A stretch of DNA of 64,000 nt from Trogon surrucura (lineage: Eukaryota; Chordata; Aves; Trogoniformes; Trogonidae). Positions within the stretch are counted from its first letter, which is position 1. Each line of letters starts with the position of its first letter. The stretch covers positions 6,830,001 to 6,894,000 of the forward strand of contig CM036628.1 of assembly GCA_020746105.1 (NCBI GenBank), in the 5' to 3' direction. This document shows positions 36,801 to 49,300 of this stretch, one piece after another. A model generated the notes under the pieces. It was not told the origin of the DNA, did not search any database, and saw only the letters and a program-made list of their open reading frames with translations. The position numbers and the translations under genes were made by a program.

Positions 36801-39800
36801 TTGTATTACACACGAGGAGCATCCTGGCTAGGATTGATTGCTCTCAGCTTTAAAGATCTATCCTCCAAAAGCAGCACTCTCTGAATTATAACATGCCATA
36901 ACAGTGTGTGATACAAATATTAAGACGTAGTAAGAAGCAATGACGTTTGTTCCAGAGGCATTCAGCTGCGGATCAGAATGAACTTGTTTTAGCTGTAACA
37001 GAGAACCCCGCACTTTGTTTTTCTCTGCTTGCTTTTATAACGTGCGTATGCGTAGTGTAAAAGTTACTGCACTTGCTTATTAAAATGTCATTAAAATTGA
37101 GGTGTTAAAAGCCAAATAGGAATGTAGGGCCAAAGCATGTTCTATGTTTGCATCGCTATAATTTGCAGCAGAATTTTACCCATTGTTTTGTATTCAACTA
37201 AATGAGGAACATATGACAGGCTGCGCTCAAAGCAAAATCAATGCAACCAAACCCAAGGATATTAGCAATAGCTCAGCTAAAGGATCACAGAGACAGATCT
37301 CTAGGATAATTACGCAGATCATCCTAAAGTATGTAGCTACCTCTCAGGCTCCACACACAATTAATTGTTTTGAGAAATAACTTCCACAGGAACTGATTGC
37401 CTTTTGCTTAAGAAAAAAAAATTGAAAACAGTTGGGTGTAAACTTCAGAGAAAGGTCATAGGTTAATAGAGTTCGTAAATAGAACAGCAAGGGAATCTAA
37501 ACTTTAATTACTATAATGTAAATTACCTTAGAGAGCCCAAATTAGTGCTCACTTAGCCTAGCCATTCCACCTTCCCAGTAGGTTCTGCTCACTTTGGGGG
37601 CTTAACCCAAATTCCCTGAATTCCATCCAGACTGCTGAGACTGTGAACAATTTGCATACTTGGATTCTCAGGGCGCCTTTTGCCACCCAAACCCCTTTCT
37701 GCCTGTTAGTGCAACTGTTTATACAGGTGGGTTGCTGAAGTATCACTGCTTTACTAACTTTTGTCTTAAATAATGTGTATAAAGAAAATGACAGAAGTAA
37801 CCATATTAACTCAATTATGCGGAGAAATGCTGATGTAGAAGAATATCAGGGCAGGGGAGGGGTATGGCATTGCAGTTCACATTCCTAAGCAGTAGTTGCT
37901 CAGTGGATTCTTTTTGGTTTTCATGGCAGGCCTGAATACATTAAAATTTACTATACAAATAAATATATTTAAGAAGTTGTATATCAATAAACTATTTCCA
38001 TACACCCCAAATTTTCAATTCAATGATAACAGCGAAGTTGAGCTACTCATCTTGTGTGATCACTCTGAACAGCAACGTAAAAATTTTTGTGTTCCCACCA
38101 TCGTGGCTGTGAATAGTCTGGCTGAATAGATGCAGCGTGACAAGAGCTGGGATAAAGGAAGAAGCTTTCTTTTATGTTCGTATTTATTAGGGTTTTCCCG
38201 TCATCTTAGTCAGTGCCCGAGTTTCAAACATAGTAAACATTTTCTTCCCCAAAAAGTCTCTAAATTATGCAAAAAAAAAATGAAGTTTGACAAGATTGTG
38301 AGGCTCCTGTTCCAGGGGAGGAATGGTGCCTCTTTATTACCATTTTACGTGGAGATTAATCTTACTAAGAGGTAACTGCGAAGTGATTTATGATTTATGG
38401 GTACTTATGTTGAGGGGCAAACAACAATATCTGTTTTTGTAATCAAGATGTTTTCAAAGTTTTGGTGGCCTGGCTCTGTAATCCTCATTCCTAGTTTGGT
38501 TTGTCTATGACCCATGCAAAAAGGTGCTGCAGAGAAACACTAACAATGTCACTTCTTAGAAGACAACAAAAAACAATGAATTTATTTGAAAGTAATAAAG
38601 GCTTTTTACTTTAACTTCATAAAATATATTAATGGATGAAAAAACATGGTTAATTGCCTATTAAGTCTAAAAGCATTTTGGCTTTGAAAGCATTTTGACT
38701 TTGAAAGTTCTAGAGGCAGAGAAGATTTTGAGAGTGGAAACAGTTTAATTTGTTGTTGTTTTTTTTAAAATAGTTTAAATAGTTTTGTAAAAGTAATTGC
38801 CTTGTTTTTAAAATATTAAGTAGCACTTTGGAGATATGGATTTGATTCTTGACATTTTCTGTGAGCCTTCCTATAAGACCACTCTGTCAGTGATTATATC
38901 CTATATTTAAAAAAAAAATTTAAAATATAGAGATGACAAGATCTCCAGGACAAAGGACTTAGAATATGTTTTACAGTGCCCAGCACAGTCTGGTTTCAAT
39001 TAAAATTGGATATTGTACATTTTACTGAAAATTTATTTTGTGATAATTTAAAAAAAAATAAACCAAACAAAACCCAGACCGTTACTAGGAAACATTCTAA
39101 GTAAGGCTGTTATCTTTTAATTCTGGCCTCACTGGTGTAGACGAGTGATTCCTAATTGGGTTAGTTCTGGTAATAAAACGTCTACAACAAAACCTTATGT
39201 AAGACTCCTGAGATAAAAATTGCCGTCTCCCAAGCGGCAGAGTTAAGATCTCATTTCTGGACCAGAGAGAGCATCCTTCCAGGAGAGGGAGCTGCTAAGC
39301 CTAGTGACTCAATTCTATCTTGCTCCAATTTTATCTTGCAAATAAGAATTGCAACATGGTCTAAGCTACCCACGCACAGCAAACCTGCAGCTCACCTGGG
39401 CGTGTGTCCACTGCATCGCAGTCTCCAGGTAGAAAAGGTGCCACAATATGTCCTAAGCATAGGTTACGAAACATCCAGGCCAGTCTGTTTGGTACAAGGG
39501 CAAAGTAAAACAGGGGAAAACACACTCCAGGACTGTCTGGGAGGGATTCCTGACACTCCTGTGTGTATTAATTTCCTGGGACATACCCCTGTGCGGCTGC
39601 TGGGCGTGAAGAGGAATTGGCAGAGTCGGTGAGAAGTCCAGCAGGAGATGCCAGGGCTAACAGAGACCTCCAGAATTTTGCCAGTAATATCTTTAATGGC
39701 ATTTGTTTCTCTTCTGTAGTAAAAGCACATTTAGAAAAGTACCAAAACCAGTAGTTGATTTGTTTTAAGCACAGAGAGAGCGAGCCCTGAGTTATGCAAT

Positions 39801-42800
39801 GTATTTGCTGTATATTATTGTACTTCCAGAATGTGTTCTGTCTGTCGTAGCCAAGAAACAGCATCTTTGCGTGGACCAGGAAAAAATGTACAATATTCAG
39901 TTGAGCTATGCTGATCTGGTCTGCTTCCAGCCAGGAAAACAGACCATGAGCTGTTATGGTAGTTTCATTTAATACGTGAAAGAAGCCCTAAAACGTTAGC
40001 TGCTTTTTTCTTCTTGTGGCCATGCTGGTGCTGCTTTCTGTTAAGACGGGATGTTAATTATCAGTTGCTACGGTAGAATGTGAGCATTTTACCTGATTCT
40101 TTGAAACTCCTCTATGGAATCATATTCTCCCTCAGGAGGCACGTGCTGTTGGTCCTACTGAATCTGACATATGGGGTTGTCATTCTTGTGCTTAGCTAGC
40201 ATTGATCTTTCCAGCATTGTTAATGGGGACTGTGTGTATCTCTACTCGCAGTCTGTCTTTTCTCTGGTACCGAATCTGTGAAATCCATATCTGGTACGAA
40301 TACAAGGGTAGTATTTAGTATTTATTCTATTTTTCATCATCAAAATCAAGACGAGCTTGTTACTGCGCTTTGCATGGACAAGCTCTGTTACTCCGCGCCG
40401 CTCACTCTCAGATCAAATGTAAAGATATGTTTGCTGTTGACCTCATTTAAAAGCCCTCTAGAGGAAAAGTCTGAGAAAGTTGATAGTTTGGCACGGTTAT
40501 TCATTATGCATGGGAAGTGCATTGCTTTATTTTCATTAATTTTACATAGAAATGAGATCCAGCACAACATGCTTTTCTCATTTTTGGGAGCTCCACAAAG
40601 CTGATGTTGCTACGTTCTCTACACAGAACCACTTACAGACAGGCAAATCCAAAAAGCATTCTGTATTCCCCAGCTCATCAATCCATGTTTAAAGAGGATG
40701 CGATTGTCCTTGTGTTACGTGCTGGCATTCTGTTACTTCTCCTGGCACAGTATTTTTTTCTGAAGACTGGTTCTGCAGAATGGCTGGCACCGTGAAAAGA
40801 AAACATCAGGTGTGTGATAAAATATAAAATATTCCTTTGGCATATCATTGAAAATGGTAGCTAATAATCACAGTGTGAGTGCGTAGCTATCAAAATACAA
40901 GAGTAAAGGTACAGAAGTCTAGCTTCAGCTGTACTGGACTAACACTATTGTTCACAAAAAAAGGATTGCAGCTAAAATACAGCCTGATCGTTGAGTTTCA
41001 CTTTTAATAGGGCTGAGGATTTCTGCATCACACCTTTATCATTAAGACCAAGTTTCTTTCTGTTTATTTTTTCTCCCTGGAGGAGATGTAAGTGAAAGGT
41101 CAGCATGTGAAATTTAGGATGAGTTTTAGTAATTAGATGAAATAGCAGAATATCATTTGTCATTGAAATGTACACGGCTTTTTTAAAAGCATGCAACTAA
41201 AGCTTAGGGAAGTCTCGGGGAACTTGTCACACAAATGTGATGATTTACATACCGATGAGAGCATGAATATAATTTCTAACCCCCTGTAGAACAGAATAAT
41301 ACAAAATGTAGCATTGTTTCATGAAGATCATCAATATTAAAGGCATTTTAAATACTTGCATTCAAGCTCAAACTATTGACAATGGCCGTGTTCCATGAAC
41401 CCAAGAGACCACAGAAGTCTGCAGATGATGCACAGCCACTTGCTCTGGTTGGCTTCCTGTCCCTCTCTGCAGCATCCAGCCTCGCTTACCTGAACCCCCT
41501 TGCTCTAAACCCTACAAATGCCGTTACGATTCTAATGCTATAGTTTTTAAACTGCTTTTTCTTTATAGCATAAATTACATTAGCTACAATCCTAGCAATC
41601 ATAAAATTATTCCTTCTGGCCTTGAAAACTTGGTTAAGGCTAGTGGTTTTGCCACAAAATTAGGAAGCAGAAACTTCCTTGTAATTTTGTAACCATTGCC
41701 ACTTGTCTAATCCAAAGCAAGCAAGTCTTTAAATCTGCTTGAGGTGGGTGTCAATTCTTTTAGTGTGGTGATAATACTTCTTGCCTCTCAGAAGTGTAAT
41801 GGATATTATTTAAAATCCATGGTCCTGAATGACCTAGAAGTGCTAAATGTTATCATCTAAGTATAGCTAGTCCTGATTATGGATTTTGTATTGTGTGTGA
41901 AATGACAAATGTGTGGTTGTTTATGGTATTCTTTTCAGTGGGCTAGCGTGTGCACTAACGCCAAATTAAATTTAATTAATCACTTCTCTACCTTAGATAC
42001 TTAAAGGTGCTCATTCAGCCCTCACTTACCACTCTGTGATCCTATTGATTGTTTTGTGATTTACTTAGAGCTTAAAATAGGGTAGAGTTACACCTAAGAT
42101 GTTCACTTCTAATGTAATTTATGTTTTGACATCAATGGAGATTTTGTTCCACACCCCTGCCTTTGAGTACCCCCTATGAATTCCATGCAGGAACTCAGGA
42201 AACCTAATGCTGTCAGTAGAACGTCTGGAGTGTGTTTTGCATAGCAGTTATTCCCAGCATCGCATAACTGAAGTTATGGCACAAAAAGACAAATACTGAC
42301 ACTTCAGATAGTTACTTAGTTAAGTATGGGGGTTAGCAAGAGTAATATTACTCATGTGCACGCCTATTAAAACAGCGTAAGTAAAGCTCTTCCTCAGCTG
42401 AAGACCCTGGCTTCGGTATTTCCTACCGTATCCGCTCAGAACATAGCTTTCCGTGTGGGCGTTGCAGCAAAAGACAAAAGACCGTGTAGAAACAGGCCTT
42501 TCGCTGTTCCAGCTGCGCCACCGTCCTGAGTCCAGAGGGGTGCTGGAAGCCGTTCTTTCTCCTTCCCACTTAATCCAGCCCTGAGCTGGATTAGCAATGG
42601 CACGTTTCTTTGTCAAAGTGCAAGCTTAGACTGGAGAGCCATGTGGATATTCCCAGCTGGCAATCCTGCCCTAAGTACCCTCACTTGACACACATACACG
42701 GTCTCTTGGCTGCCTAAGACCCCTGCCCATCTGCTGGAATGGCCTTGTGCCCACTTCCCCAGCTCACTGGCCATTTCCAGTAAGGCATTTCTGCCAAATG

Positions 42801-43770
42801 ATGATCGGTGTAGATGGACAGCTGACATAGCATTACTGCCTGCTCTTCTGCTAGCAAGCCTGTCTTTTCTGGTAGTATGGAAGCCTGTGTTACATGTGTG
42901 TTTGGTCCTGCTCTACTTGGAGTTACACAGGCAAAATCCTCATCTGATCGGAACTGTGGCAGCCTTACCAATGGCCTGACTGGAATCGGATCTGAAACAC
43001 GTCTTCTCTGCGCTGGAGGAAAGATGCCGAATAAAATGGGCCAGACAGCTGGGAGCAAGTCCATCACTTCATTGCGTAAAGGCTTTGTAGATGACATAGA
43101 AGGCCTGGTCATAAACAACAATTCATGACATCTGATGAAGCAAGGAAGAGCTCAGTCTCACCAGGGTAATTCCAGGGAGTTCAGGCCATGCTTTTACTGA
43201 AAGTTTTTTGTTTCTGCACGATATTTGAGTCATAGGTTGATCCATCTCTCTAAAAGTATCTGATTTCTTGACCAGCTTGCACCCATAAACAAAGATTTAT
43301 GTCTTTGTAAAGATCTTGCATCCAACTCCTATATGTGCCTCCCCACTGACAGCAGATTCTTCTGCATATTGGGGCCTTCACAGCCTGAGGGTTTTCATAG
43401 CTTCCATACACCTGCTGCCTCAAAACTTAGCAGTAATGAGGTTCTGATTCTAGAACTGACATCAAGAATGAAGAAATTGTGAACGGCAGCCCTTTTTTTT
43501 TTTTTTCCTGAAAGCCATTGGAAATGTTCTAGATCTTCAGAAATATTTCTCTTAATTTAGATTTTTTTTTGTAGTGTGGGTAACTACAAACTCTGGCTTG
43601 TTCTACAGAATATAAGTGGTGGAGTCCCCTCACAAATGAAATACCAGTGCCAGTTAATTCCAGGAAAAAGAATTCTGTGGGTTTTACCAGTTTATATTTT
43701 TACCTGATGTGGAGAAAATCGGGCCCTGTGTGTTGCAGTGTAAAAGGCACAGGGGGAAAGGAAATGGGCT
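33801..43770. other. Non-coding stretch, no gene recognised
   Basis: Ten kilobases without a recognisable gene or transposon. Minor structure comprises a long pyrimidine tract ending in CTACAG at 36709-36753, a 14-bp TATATACGTATATA palindrome at 36351-36364, a 17-bp tandem duplication at 38672-38705 and a 14-T tract at 43493-43506. The 135-codon minus frame at 42714-43121 is one of the longer ones but has no domain, no clear splice boundary and an overlapping open frame on the opposite strand (42877-43128). Confidence 0.5.
38672..38705 (+). repeat. 17-bp tandem duplication
   Basis: Two units of AGCATTTTGGCTTTGAA differ at one base (G/A at the tenth position). This is a recent slippage-type duplication. 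Confidence 0.9.
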
Positions 43771-43773
43771 GAA

Positions 43774-43890
43774 AGTCAACCGGGGATCTTTTATTACCTC
43801 TGCTGTTGAACTACTTTATGACCCTTAGAAAGTCACTCAACTTTTGGGTGCCTTGGTTTTCTTTTGTTATTAATTAACTAAATTGTAAAT
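43774..43890 (+). mobile_element. MIR-like core-SINE, plus orientation
   Basis: A GAACTACTTTATGACCCTTA segment is followed by GAAAGTCACTCAAC, TTTTGGGTGCC, TTGGTTTTCTTTTG and an AATTGTAAATG end. This reproduces the MIR core order (GTGTGACCTTGGGCAAGTCACTTAACC… TGTGCCTCAGTTTCC… ATCTGTAAAATG). The upstream CGGGGATCTTTTATTACCTC corresponds to the 'GGGTTC…TCTGCCAC' part. It is ancient and inactive and is shared in kind with the opposite-strand copy 3 kb away. Confidence 0.75.
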
Positions 43891-46800
43891 GATTCAAAAC
43901 CAAGACTTCTACCTTGATCTTGGCTTGGGATTCAGGTGCTAAGGAATCAAAAGTAATAATGTTGAAAACTTAATGAGCAATCTGTCATTTAGCCAAACAT
44001 GTTCTTACCTTTTTGGGAAAGTGCTCATTTACTTGCGTAAAATAGGCTTTTGTAATGAAATGAGAAGATCACAACACATATCCCGTGTTATGTCATGCAT
44101 CTGTTTATGCTTCTATTCCAAATTCAAATAGAAGCAAAATATTTTAGCTCCTTTAAAACAAAGAGCACAGCCAAAAGCAAAAGGGATTTGTTCTATCCAT
44201 GATCACCTTTACAGCCTCCCTCATGCCTAACAATGAAACCCAGCTCTTTGAGCTCGTGTATGTGGCTGTAGCTGTGTATGTGTCTGCCGTAATGTACACA
44301 CAATATGCAAATGCAGCGCATTAAGAAGAAAGGTTTTGTACATGCTGGTAGTTAGATATTAACTTTCCATGCTTTCATTGTTGTGTACATGACTGCTCTG
44401 GATATAACCAGTGCCACAGAGAAGCCTAAAACCAGACATCCCCCTCAATAAGCTGCGCAAATGGCAGCTTCAACTCTTTCTGTAAATGTAGCTCGATTCC
44501 TGCAGAAGGAACGTTGTGCCTCAAACCGCAGTGCCTCACGGGCACCGTCCTGGGTCCCACAAACTCTAGATGTTGCCAGCACAACAGCTTCTTCAGCTTC
44601 CCTTCAGTTCGCTGTATCACCTCCCTTCGCTGCACGATGTGTTTGAGTTGTGTAGAGAATATTTTCCTCCATTCTTAGTTCAGGTGGCTGACAAAAGCAT
44701 TTCTGCTTTTGGAAATTTAGGGGTTTACCAGTTAGAACAGGTGTATTGTTCTTTTCTCCTTCTCCCCGCTGCCCCAGATGTCCTCCTAGTATCCTATTAC
44801 AGATAATACCTAAGTTTTGAAGCTCTATGAGGTTAATAGAGATAGAGAATAAACTGTAAGGATAACACAAAAGCTTCTCATAGCACTTCGCAGATACCAG
44901 GTTTAAGACTGAATGTGATAAAATTCATATAACTTTCATACAGCTTTCTTGAAAGGGGGTGTAGCTTGTACAGAAGTTTAGATAAATTAGGTTTTGCTTT
45001 AACATCAGGAATTTAGCTGATATATTTTATATTATTTTAGCTATCTTTTCTTCTTTGGAATGGATTGCCTACTCATTGACCTCTGATCGCAATTCAAACA
45101 CTCGAAAAATTTCCCTTTTATTCTTACTCCTCTGTCCTTTCAAATTTTATTGAGAAACTTCTGAAGGTTTTCATCCAATTAGTACAGGCAAGGTTTGCCC
45201 TGTCCATATTTCTCCCATGTGCGACCATAGTTTGAGAGTAGCCTTGGGAATTTTTGTCTCAGGAAGTTGAGAGCACGGTGGAACAGATACTTCGTTCTCA
45301 GCTCCCTTAGCGGCCACCCAAGAAAGAGGTGATTGTTCTATCAAAATGTTTGTGTCTGTGCATATTATGTGCATGTGTACATCTACACGCATTTTTAAAA
45401 AACACACACGTGTATATTTATGTAATTTACTCTTGAGGGGTTCTTACTTTAAATATGAAAGTTTTCTCTTTTTGTTTAAAGTGTGTTCCCTGAGGAGCAA
45501 GGTGACAACAAATTGTCCACTCTGCATCACAGGTAAATGCATGGAATCGGAATTGCTAAGTATACAGGGGTGGTGAAAAACCCACCGCCTTACACTTGTG
45601 GAAAAGAAGCAAGCTTAGTTGGAGTGTAGCTGGAGAAGCGTTGTAGCATTCTCTGACTTCCAGACTTGAGGAGCAACCAAATTAACCTCTTATATTAACT
45701 TGCAATGTACGCACAAATTAAAGGGTTCTTCCAAACCCATTGCTGTGCAGTTAGCGGCACTGCTGCATTACCCCCGCTGAAACACAAGCGTGGGCAGTTT
45801 CCAGCAGTCTCACAACCTCTGCTGGCAAAGGGCAGTTGTTGAGGAGACAAGATGACTGAGTGGCTCAGAGATTTATAATCTATGTGTCAGAAGCAAAACA
45901 TTATGTTGATGACATTATTCTCAGATAATATCTGATAGAGAAGATCTGCTGTGATACTGTATTTACTAAAGATGTTTCACAGATAATACTCAGCATTATC
46001 AGAGTATGTGTGTATAAAAATGTTTGTTGCTATGGAGTCACAACTTTTACAGGAGGCTAACATGCCAGAACTTCGCAAAACAGCGAGCACTCTGTAGCCA
46101 CAAGCTCCTGTTTTAAACCTTTCTTGCTAGCATTTGGGAACTTAAAGATACAGGCAACTCATGGAAGTGCTAGGGGGGATGTCTTGGCAAACTAAATAAA
46201 CTAGATCAATCCCCTTTAATGGCCCCCTTTTAAAAGGTTATACAAAAGAACTGTTTTGTTTGAGCCAATTGCCTTTTACTTTGTGAAAATCATATATAAA
46301 TGAGTCCCAGATCAATACTCTTGAGGCTGCAAAAGAAAAAAAAAACCAACATAAAAGATAGATCAGAAGCTATATTTTAGCAAAAAATGTCTCTTAAGTG
46401 CTGTTGTCTGACACTATGAACTCCAATCAATGTGTCAGTATTTTGGAATTTGAAAGGAAATAGGGATCAGACCTGACAATCCAGAGCTGAAATTTGATGC
46501 TCTGGTCTTTTTGATAAACTGACAGGCAGTGAAAATTGCACACGTCTGCAGGGAATCAGGAGAAAAAGAGAGACAGTTTTGTAGAAAGTCTGCTTATGAT
46601 TCACAAAGGCATGCATTTTATCAAAATGGATTGCTTCTGCAGTGTGTGGCAGGTTGCCTTCCTTTCTGAACGGAGGCTTTCGCAGCTTGTAAACTGGAGG
46701 GGTTTGTACACGTCTGCGATGCACTGTTACTTCTGCTGGCTTACAATTTCATTGCCATTGCTCTCCTGTTCTTGCAAATGAAGCAAACTTGATGAAACCA

Positions 46801-46950
46801 GATAATCAAAAAGGAATTAGAAACTTGACCCCAAAAGCTTTTTTCCTAAATGTATGTTCAAAAACAATTTTAAAAACTGTTCTTGTCAATAGGTTAAAAT
46901 AACCGAAATCTCCCTGTTCCATCTTCCTAAGCATTAAATCCTGTGGATTT
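43891..46950. other. Non-coding stretch, no gene recognised
   Basis: Frames at 44426-44646 (both strands) and 44604-44870 (minus) have no recognised content. An ATGCAAAT octamer lies at 44305-44312. At 46265-46269 a CCAAT and at 46293-46300 a TATATAAA lie 28 bases apart, within an unusually non-repetitive segment. This is listed as a weak observation. Confidence 0.5.
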
Positions 46951-47155
46951 ATGTAATACTTTTCACCTGAGAAGCTCTAACCCTGCTGCAAATACTCAGT
47001 CTTAAAGTATCATGTTCACACAGACAAATATTATTATACCCATATCACAGTCTGGTAAACTGAAAGACTACAAGGCTGGGTGATCTCCCCGAGATCAGGT
47101 GGCAGTGGGGATTCCAACGTGGGAGCAGAACTCGGGGCTCCTGACTCTCTGGATG
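46951..47155 (-). mobile_element. MIR-like core-SINE, minus orientation, near full length
   Basis: On the + strand the reverse complement of the element is clear. It begins with ATGTAATACTTTTCACCTGA and a degenerate 'CTCAAAGCGC' region, then ATTATTATACCCATATCACA, TCTGGTAAACTGAAAGACTA, GTGATCTCCCCGAGATCAGG, GTGGCAGTGGGGATTCCAAC and ACTCGGGGCTCCTGACTCTC. This matches the sauropsid MIR-type consensus (…TTATCCCCATTTTACAGATGGGGAAACTGAGGC…CCCAAGGTCA…GTGGCAGAGC…GGTCTCCTGACTC). At about 205 bases it spans most of the element and is the best-preserved SINE in the window. Confidence 0.82.
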
Positions 47156-49210
47156 ACGTTGGAGAGGTTACACACAGTTTACCACTTTTAAAATACTGGA
47201 ACCAAATCCCGAGTCCTGCATAAAAATGTACTTTATGTAAGGGAACAAAGAATTGTCTTGAGGGAGAGATTTACTGATCCTCTGAGTTCAGGCTGCTGGT
47301 TTTGGGAGCAGCTAACACTTCCAAATGCTTCACCTACTCTGGGGTGATTTTTTTATAGTTAATTCATTCCTGAAATTTATCTTAGTCCTCCAAATATAGG
47401 ATTAAAATCCCTTTTGAAAATTCTTCTAGCCCACCCCCAATATTAACTATTGTAACTCAATTTTGTTTTCAGACATCTACCATACTTTGTGCACTCAGTG
47501 GAAGTGGAATCCCTTTGTGTTGGTAGAATCCCTGAGCTTTGAGACACTTCTCTTTCTAGTTTGTTTAAAATTTTAAAAGATATCTGCCTCTGTTGCAGAG
47601 GCCACAAAAAATGCAGCCTGGAAGCTGCTGTATAACATTTTACCTTTAGTATATAGTATTATAAGAGAGTAAATAGCACTACTTTTCATCCTTAGAGGAA
47701 CATTTCTAAACGCCTTGTTATGTAAGGAAAGTTCTCTGAATTTAATCACTTGTTTCCCTGTGCTCCTGGAGACATTAGTAGTATCAAAGAGAACTGTCAG
47801 CTCTGAAAACCAGCATTCATAAAACTTGAAGAGATGCCTAGACGTGTTAGGAAGTTTGGCTTCATGGTTTTATTGGCCATTTCTGAAATTAGAGTGCTGT
47901 GTCGTTCGGAGGTGACTGTACAGCTGCGGGGGCACAAAGCAGAAGGGCTGGAGGGAGTTGTGAGGGACTGGTATAGCGCGATACGGAGAGGACAGGGGCC
48001 TTAAAGGGCTGTAGGTTGTCAGAATTCATCTACCCAGATCTGGTTCAGTCTAGCTAACACTGAAAACGTTATGTTTGTGATTTGTCTGTCTTAAAATCCC
48101 TGAGAAAAGGCCTCACTGCACTCCATGCCTTTGGTAGAAGTGGGAAAATAACCATCAGATGAAGTTAGGATACAGGGCAAAAACATTCAGTCCCAGGCTG
48201 CTGCTGTTTTACCACCCTTTACCTTGGTTTCACGTAGCAGCAGAGAAAGCGAGTCTGACCATCTCAGCTTCTAGGAACTCAAGTCTAGCTTTATGTTCAG
48301 GGATCCCCTACATAAATCAGGTGCAGCAGTGTCTGAAATAATTCTCTGCCAAGGCTAATACAGCTGTTTCACTCTTGTATCGGGCAGTAAGCAGGGTATG
48401 ATTGTTTATGCAGCTGGGAACCTTTCGCTTACTGGGTTCGCTCTGTCTCAAGCCTCGTGGAGCATAATCTAAACAGCATGTTATGTTCTATACAGGCCAC
48501 TTGTGTGGAAGAATCAATAAGAGAAAAGTAAGTATTGTGTTATCAAACAGAGAGGAGTATCGTTTGGTTTCTTTAACACTATTATGTTGCATACTGATGT
48601 TTCAGTGGAGATAAAATCCACCTACGTTCATTGCAAGCAAGGGAAAACCACCACTACTTCTTAAATAAGTGGAAGGTTGTTTGGCCTCGTGTCTTTCCCT
48701 CTTAATGTATATTTTCACCTTGGGGAATGGCTGCCTGTTATTGATTTATCTAGGAAAAAATACAACCCAGAATATATTAAACATGGTAGTTCCTATTGAA
48801 ACTGGCAGCACGTGTAAATTTTTACATCTTTATTGGAGGATAAAGGAATTAGGCACTTTCAGTTTTCTTTTTACGGACAGATTTGTTTAAAAAGGGATAC
48901 ATTGTTATATGGTTATTGATTTTCCGACCTGCTTGTATTTGTGCCCATCCTTTGCCTTGTTCTGATTTTTAGAAAAAATATCCTTAATGGCTCTGCAGAA
49001 ATGTTGTCCCTTGTTAACTGAGCCTGAATATTTTTAATTAAATAACTTTCAAGCATGTTTGTGGCACCCATCTTTTGACCCAGAGAATTTGCATTAGTTG
49101 ACTGTCAAACTAACACGCTTTTGCTTCAATTTTGGCCAGTCTGACAAGTGAAAAATAGATGTCTGTCATGTGACAAGCTGCTGAATATAAATTCTGTTAG
49201 CATTTGCTCC
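47156..49210. other. Non-coding stretch, no gene recognised
   Basis: Short + frames at 48159-48341 and 48669-48890 have no recognised content. No repeat family was identified. Confidence 0.5.
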
Positions 49211-49300
49211 TGAGAGAAAGAGAAAAGGTGAGGGTTGGGGAGGGGGTGAAGAAGGAGTGGGGAGTTAGAGGAAGCTAGAAAAAGAAGGAAGGAAGGATGA
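49211..49300 (+). repeat. Purine-rich (GA) tract with clustered G-runs
   Basis: About 90 bases are almost purely purine on the + strand. Between 49232 and 49262 G-runs of 3, 4, 5 and 4 occur, with the last loop about 12 bases long, so only a non-canonical G-quadruplex or a triplex (H-DNA) is plausible. It ends in an AAGGAAGGAAGG microsatellite. Confidence 0.75.

Noticed and set aside
42714-43121. 135-codon minus-strand frame with an overlapping plus-strand frame
   Set aside because: Frames open on both strands over the same bases indicate composition effects. No motif was found.
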